Source of the DNA: a candidate division WWE3 bacterium
Lineage (GTDB): Bacteria; Patescibacteriota; WWE3; 2-01-FULL-39-13
Reading direction: 5' to 3'
Length of the DNA stretch: 6,382 bases
NCBI GenBank assembly: GCA_027002375.1
Contig: JALWZX010000028.1
Coordinates: 1-6,382 of the forward strand
Of the stretch, positions 4,610 to 6,382 are shown one piece after another. Numbering within the stretch: the first letter of the stretch is position 1; each line of letters starts with the position of its first letter. Under the pieces are notes generated by a model. It made no database searches, had not been told where the DNA came from, and saw only the letters and a program-made list of their open reading frames with translations. The translations under genes were made by a program, and so were the position numbers.

Positions 4610-5806
4610 CTATTTTGCTACTGCTGGGTGTTCGGGACAAGTTACCCAAACCTTTTCGCCGGTCTCGGTTTCAATCCCGATAATGTGATCCCACCCATTG
4701 TAAGCTCTTCGGATTACCACTGGCCATCCATTTGTCTGAAAACCTTTAAAAGCGTTCTCAAAAGATTCATAGGATGGTCTTCCACAAACTGCAATCATCA
4801 TATAGCGATCGCCATTGGTGATTTTTGCATCGCCGTTGTTCCAGCTGAGTTTCCACTCACTGGCGACGATTGTATCTGTGTAACTCGTGGACGAAGAGAT
4901 GGGTGCTGTTGGTGTCGCTGTGGGTGTTGCTGACATAGGCCAAATCACTTTGCCGTCCTTGCGGATGGCGTGAAGATGATAAGGCCGAATTTCGTTTGGC
5001 GAATCACAGGTAACCAGGAACTGTATCCTACTAGGAAGGTATTGGTGATCGCCTAACCACACCCGCAAATCCTGATCATAAGGGACTGTGACTTCGAAAG
5101 CTACCTCCGGCCCAGTCACACCAATCAGTATGTTATCACCTTCTGTGACCACATCACTAAGTGAGACAGGGATCCCGTTTTCGGGTAACCACTGGGTTTC
5201 ATCGGAAACACACCACTGAGCATACTCGGTGTTTTCCCCTATTTCTGCACCCAGTTGGGCCCAACAGGAATCATCAGCATTTATCACGGTTATCGACATT
5301 TCGTCGTCTGTAAGATGCTGATTGTAAAGCGACGCCTGCTGGCATGCCTGATTCATCCGAAGGACGGTGTCCTCTAGATCATCTCGGCTTCCCGTCCCCG
5401 ACAGCTTGAAGCCGTCAGAGAAGTATTCCACCTCAAACTTCGAAGCGGGAGCGGGAGCAGGCGTGGACGTGGGCCTGGACGCATCTTCGAGATCACCAAC
5501 ACGAAGTTGGAGATCCGTAATAGCTTCGTAGTTGCCATCGATGTAAAAGCCATCGACGGCTTCTTGATCTTCCATGCTGAGAACTCTCTCTTGCAACTGG
5601 TTCAACTGTTCTGAAAGCGAATACTGATTATTGACGAGCGAAACATGCTCGGCTTTCAAAAAGTTGACATCCTGATTCATGGTGTCAATTACAGTCATGT
5701 AAATCACGAACTGCAAGAAGAAAGACAGTAACACGAACAACCCTACGACTCCAAGCCAAAAACGAATTGGCCTGGAACTCACGTGAAACAAACTTTGCTT
5801 TTTCAT
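4610..5806 (-). CDS. membrane-anchored coiled-coil protein with Pro/Thr linkers, 398 aa
   Basis: A short basic N-terminus is followed by one strongly hydrophobic segment (about residues 17-40), giving a single-pass anchor with the rest probably outside the cytoplasm. Residues 45-110 have a heptad-like pattern typical of a coiled coil. A first linker, RPTSTPAPAPAS (111-122), leads to a domain of about 165 residues. A second linker, SATPTATPTAPISS (292-305), leads to a C-terminal domain of about 90 residues. All six cysteines (155, 181, 199, 267, 341, 390) lie in the predicted exterior part, so disulfides are plausible. I do not recognise either globular domain and see no catalytic motif. Repeated TPTAT linkers are common in surface proteins of Chloroflexota and some Patescibacteria. 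GC content and the Shine-Dalgarno start differ from the genes to the left. Confidence 0.8.
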   Translation of the reverse strand: MKKQSLFHVSSRPIRFWLGVVGLFVLLSFFLQFVIYMTVIDTMNQDVNFLKAEHVSLVNNQYSLSEQLNQLQERVLSMEDQEAVDGFYIDGNYEAITDLQLRVGDLEDASRPTSTPAPAPASKFEVEYFSDGFKLSGTGSRDDLEDTVLRMNQACQQASLYNQHLTDDEMSITVINADDSCWAQLGAEIGENTEYAQWCVSDETQWLPENGIPVSLSDVVTEGDNILIGVTGPEVAFEVTVPYDQDLRVWLGDHQYLPSRIQFLVTCDSPNEIRPYHLHAIRKDGKVIWPMSATPTATPTAPISSSTSYTDTIVASEWKLSWNNGDAKITNGDRYMMIAVCGRPSYESFENAFKGFQTNGWPVVIRRAYNGWDHIIGIETETGEKVWVTCPEHPAVAK

Positions 5807-5810
5807 TTTT

Positions 5811-5817
5811 CCCTCCT
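5811..5817 (-). promoter_or_regulatory. strong Shine-Dalgarno site of the 398-aa gene
   Basis: AGGAGGG lies 4 nt before the ATG at 5806 on the minus strand (5 nt if counted from AGGAGG). It fixes this start, and it contrasts with the AT-rich block, whose genes lack such sites. A short TCCT/AGGA inverted repeat overlaps it. I see no confident promoter upstream. Confidence 0.8.
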
Positions 5818-5950
5818 GAAAGGAAATGTCACCATTGGCTGACCAACGATGCCGCTGTGAATGAAGTCTTTGCCCTGAGGCATCGACTCCAAAATGAAAT
5901 TTGTCTCACATATACGCCTGAGCGCATAACCCATCATTTAGGGTACTCTA

Positions 5951-6094
5951 ACTTCCGCCAAAGTTAAGAGCTGTGAGCTATCTACACTCAACATCCTATA
6001 TATTCATGTTGAGTTCAGATTGCTCAAGCTCTTATAATTTTCATAAAGAAAATTGAGAATTACATATGCTATATATGTTTCTCTTGGCGAAAGT
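5951..6094 (-). ncRNA. candidate structured RNA: compact four-way junction
   Basis: Four helices close on each other with almost no unpaired bases. P1 pairs 5951-5961 with 6084-6094. P2 is a long imperfect hairpin, 5966-6033, built from 5966-5972/6027-6033, 5974-5978/6022-6026, a middle part and 5987-5994/6006-6013. P3 pairs 6036-6042 with 6048-6054 around a 5-nt loop. P4 pairs 6055-6059/6079-6083 and 6062-6067/6073-6078. P3 abuts P4, and P4 abuts the 3' strand of P1. Two plus-strand mismatches (5955/6090 in P1 and 5984/6016 in P2) become G-U pairs on the minus strand, suggesting a minus-strand RNA. It lies upstream of the 398-aa gene and could be its leader, a free RNA, or a DNA element such as a single-strand origin. 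I recognise no known RNA family. Confidence 0.5.
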
Positions 6095-6100
6095 GTAGCA

Positions 6101-6183
6101 AAATAGCAGGGAGATAATTCTGAGTTTCAGTTCAGTCACTAGCTAATAGTACTAACTGCACCTCAGAAAACTCCCTACTAGTT
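6101..6183 (-). other. long imperfect hairpin next to the four-way junction
   Basis: Nested helices pair 6104-6113 with 6171-6180, 6118-6124 with 6162-6168, 6128-6132 with 6154-6158, 6134-6136 with 6151-6153 and 6138-6141 with 6147-6150, leaving only small bulges and internal loops. The pair 6107/6177 is C-A on the plus strand but G-U on the minus strand, as in the neighbouring junction. It contains no reading frame of note. It may be part of the same minus-strand transcript as 5951-6094. Confidence 0.45.
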
Positions 6184-6205
6184 CTATTATGTTGTTAATG
6201 TGCAT

Positions 6206-6237
6206 GTTGTACAATTCTGAACTATAGAATGAACAAC
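6206..6237. repeat. hairpin adjoining the right IS end
   Basis: The arms 6206-6210 and 6233-6237 (5 bp) and 6214-6218 and 6226-6230 (5 bp) form a stepped stem with a 7-nt loop. It is the third consecutive foldable element between the 398-aa gene and the IS, and lies 19 bp from the IS boundary. It is weaker than the other two. Apart from these structures, the 5807-6255 interval holds no gene I can support. Confidence 0.35.
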
Positions 6238-6282
6238 TAACTTAGAATGTGCACCACATAGGTTCCAAAACGAAGTGCCCCA

Positions 6283-6310
6283 CTTTGGTAAAATAAAAGA
6301 CCAAAGGAGG
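6283..6310 (+). promoter_or_regulatory. hairpin overlapping the transposase ribosome binding site
   Basis: CTTTGGT (6283-6289) pairs with ACCAAAG (6300-6306) around a 10-nt loop, and the last two paired bases are the first two of the AGGAGG site (6305-6310), which sits 8 nt before the ATG at 6319. Folding would partly hide the ribosome binding site. Many insertion sequences use such structures to limit transposase translation from transcripts entering from outside; that role is inferred here. The mirror copy is at 76-99. Confidence 0.5.
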
Positions 6311-6318
6311 TGCAATAA

Positions 6319-6382
6319 ATGTCAAAAAAGTATAAACATTTGAGTTTAGAAGAACGTGAAATTCTTTATGCACTAAAAGAAC
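6319..6382 (+). CDS. IS30-family transposase, N-terminal 21 codons (partial)
   Basis: The frame starts at ATG 6319 after AGGAGG and runs off the right edge. Its visible residues are identical to those of the left copy, with the L(S/T)xxER opening of the IS30 helix-turn-helix region. The catalytic domain is outside the window. It is transcribed away from the cargo, divergent from the copy at 1-63. Confidence 0.8.
   Translation, partial: MSKKYKHLSLEEREILYALKE

Larger units (their letters stand above)
6256..6382 (+). mobile_element. IS30-family insertion sequence, right copy (end only)
   Basis: Positions 6256-6381 are the exact reverse complement of 1-126, so this is a second copy of the same IS end in inverted orientation. 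Both copies present the end nearest the transposase start to the cargo. The homology ends sharply at 6255/6256. Because both window ends show the same end of the IS, a single copy on a circle cannot explain the layout; at least two copies, or an inverted arrangement, are needed. Target-site duplications would lie outside or cannot be paired here. Confidence 0.85.

Noticed and set aside
5836..5964. Plus-strand frame ending ...ERITHHLGYSNFRQS before a TAA
   Set aside because: It looks slightly protein-like, but it overlaps the start region of the 398-aa gene on the other strand and the four-way junction, has no ribosome binding site and no family I can name.
5951..6094. Cloverleaf could be a tRNA or tmRNA
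   Set aside because: At 144 nt with a 68-nt arm it does not fit a tRNA; no CCA end, T-loop or tmRNA tag frame was seen.
168..6210. Similar GTTAATG-containing strings near 171 and 6194 as a target-site relic
   Set aside because: The match is short, AT-rich and interrupted, and the left one is explained by the kinase coding sequence.
1..6382. CRISPR array or tandem repeats
   Set aside because: No direct repeat with regular spacing was found on either strand.

Overview
The window is a 6.4 kb accessory (mobile) segment of a bacterial genome, bounded at both ends by the same end of an IS30-family insertion sequence in opposite orientation (positions 1-126 and 6256-6381 are perfect reverse complements). 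Both transposase genes start inside the window and run outward, so only their first ~21 codons are visible. All five full-length genes between them lie on the minus strand and read towards the left IS.

There are two compositional blocks. The left block (about 127-4490) is clearly AT-rich. Two of its promoters have TATAAT placed 6 nt before ATG with no Shine-Dalgarno sequence, which implies leaderless mRNAs. From right to left in transcription order it holds a RhuM-Fic/Doc fusion (4454-3453), a class II (poly(A)/CCA-type head) nucleotidyltransferase (3216-2482), an adenylate-kinase/FlaR-like P-loop kinase (2316-1771), a RecR fragment cut off just before its zinc finger (1740-1579), and a 438-aa acidic protein of unknown family (1578-262) whose ATG directly follows the recR-fragment stop codon. 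A C-terminal remnant of a second copy of the kinase (249-121) follows and runs into the left IS. The spacers after the Fic and nucleotidyltransferase genes share a motif and hairpin layout resembling degraded right ends of IS200/IS605 (TnpB/omegaRNA) elements.

The right block (about 4500-5950) is near 50% GC. It encodes one membrane-anchored coiled-coil protein with Pro/Thr linkers (5806-4610), with a strong Shine-Dalgarno sequence and a U-tract terminator. Its style of expression differs from the left block, so the region looks assembled from at least two sources.

Between this gene and the right IS is about 300 bp of non-coding DNA that is unusually foldable. Positions 5951-6094 form a nearly fully paired four-way junction, followed by a long imperfect hairpin (6101-6183) and a shorter one (6206-6237). 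Several A-C mismatches on the plus strand become G-U pairs on the minus strand, which points to a minus-strand RNA. This is the best candidate for something undescribed.

The AT-rich genome, apparent leaderless genes, IS30 elements and RecR sequence would fit a Patescibacteria/CPR-like host, but this is only an inference. Nothing here is a core metabolic operon; the layout is an island of cassettes and gene fragments built up by IS activity and recombination.
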